Part shown: one piece after another, positions 57,797-58,103 of the stretch
Numbering within the stretch: the stretch's first letter is position 1
Layout of the letters: each line of letters opens with the position of its first letter
Source of the DNA: Acidobacteriota bacterium
Lineage (GTDB): Bacteria > Acidobacteriota > Terriglobia > Acidiferrales > UBA7541
NCBI GenBank assembly: GCA_003154775.1
Contig: PMES01000042.1
Coordinates: 1 to 58,103, forward strand
Length of the DNA stretch: 58,103 bases
Direction of reading: 5' to 3'
The notes under the pieces: generated by a model
Database searches by the model: none
Seen by the model: the letters and a program-made list of their open reading frames with translations, nothing else
What the model was told of the DNA's origin: nothing
Program-made: the position numbers and the translations under genes

Positions 57797-58103
57797 AGTA
57801 CTCCTCGCATAACCATTCTACCCGTGCCACGCGATTCGGAGAAGCCATTCGTCGCTAAGTCACTCCGGCCGGAAGCGCCTGGACTCCGCATTCGTTTTAC
57901 TGCGCAGGTCTCTTTGGTTTGACGATCGATTAGTAAGTGGCGGCTCAGCGGAGCCCCGCCGCCGCCAACTAACATCTCTCAGCTTGCTGCATGGCGCCGC
58001 GTAGCATTGGATCACTCTCCGATTACGCGATGCATTTTCCGGAGAAATGGGGTACTGGGAGCAACTTGTCCGGTTTGGCGTGTGGTCTCAATGGGTCGAC
58101 GCA
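57797..58103. other. Right-end region without a recognised gene
   Basis: The 307 bases upstream of the ThiF-type gene contain no frame that I trust. A weak stem GGCTC-AGCG-GAGCC lies at about 57944-57957, with no T-tract. The promoter of the ThiF-type gene is expected here. The sequence near the edge may belong to a gene outside the window. Confidence 0.3.

Noticed and set aside
57797-58103. Short frame on the minus strand at 57772-57975
   Set aside because: It overlaps the start of the ThiF-type gene in another frame and has no ribosome binding site or family likeness.

Overview
The window looks like chromosomal DNA from a Gram-negative member of the Acidobacteriota, probably class Terriglobia; this is inferred from content, not from a database search. 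The strongest clue is a permease of the 'acidobacterial duplicated orphan permease' (ADOP) type at 40.5-43.1 kb. Lipid A genes (fabZ, lpxA, lpxI), GDP-heptose genes and a TonB-like protein show that the cell has an outer membrane. Most genes are GC-rich (about 60-70 percent in lines I counted), with tight, often 4-base-overlapping operons and modular hairpin repeats between genes. I saw no rRNA, tRNA, CRISPR array, integrase or transposase.

Layout. 0-6 kb: the 3' part of lepA, then a minus-strand run of aldo/keto reductase, DUF2905, bacterioferritin, xseA and a low-GC membrane-anchored Mrr-type nuclease. 6.2-11.1 kb: a plus-strand operon for activated heptose (hddA, hddC, a SIS-HAD fusion, a small transaldolase) ending in a GT21-type membrane glycosyltransferase. 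11.2-13.8 kb: ndk, sucD and sucC, with 8-base periodic tracts between ndk and sucD. 14-19.8 kb: trpD on plus, and aroDE-trpE-trpG on minus, with an exported protein gene between the two groups. 20-25.4 kb: an exported repeat protein, an AMMECR1-domain gene, pgsA, a small membrane protein, hflX, miaA and a 33-residue miniprotein. 25.8-30.3 kb: fabZ-lpxA-lpxI-Gfo/Idh oxidoreductase-TonB-like protein, mostly translationally coupled. 30.5-35.6 kb: three metallopeptidase-type genes. 35.9-38.6 kb: an ABC exporter with a TPR-type partner. 38.7-39.8 kb: a radical SAM enzyme of unknown role. 40.1-45.4 kb: PadR regulator, ADOP permease, membrane-fusion protein and ABC ATPase. 45.6-50.1 kb: RDD protein, PilZ/Sel1-like protein, dgt, YfgM-like protein. 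50.2-53.8 kb: FHA protein, two glycosyltransferases and galE. 54.3-57.8 kb: PilZ and GGDEF proteins, a CDGSH protein and a ThiF/MoeB-rhodanese fusion.

How the genes fit together. Three groups build the cell surface: the GDP-heptose operon, the lipid A operon, and the GT2/GT4/galE group. aroDE, trpE, trpG and trpD form part of the shikimate-to-tryptophan route. The diguanylate cyclase and its adjacent PilZ gene form a small cyclic-di-GMP module, with a second PilZ protein at 46-48 kb.

The most unusual non-coding content is a set of modular repeats: two ~200-base copies of family A, two copies of family B between convergent genes, three copies of family C around the PadR/ADOP locus, whose first hairpin changes sequence but keeps 9-base pairing, and 8-base periodic arrays at 11.6, 11.7 and 54.1 kb. 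The most interesting coding content is the heptose operon with its divergent isomerase domain, the membrane-anchored nuclease, and the lipid A operon with its built-in sugar dehydrogenase-like gene.
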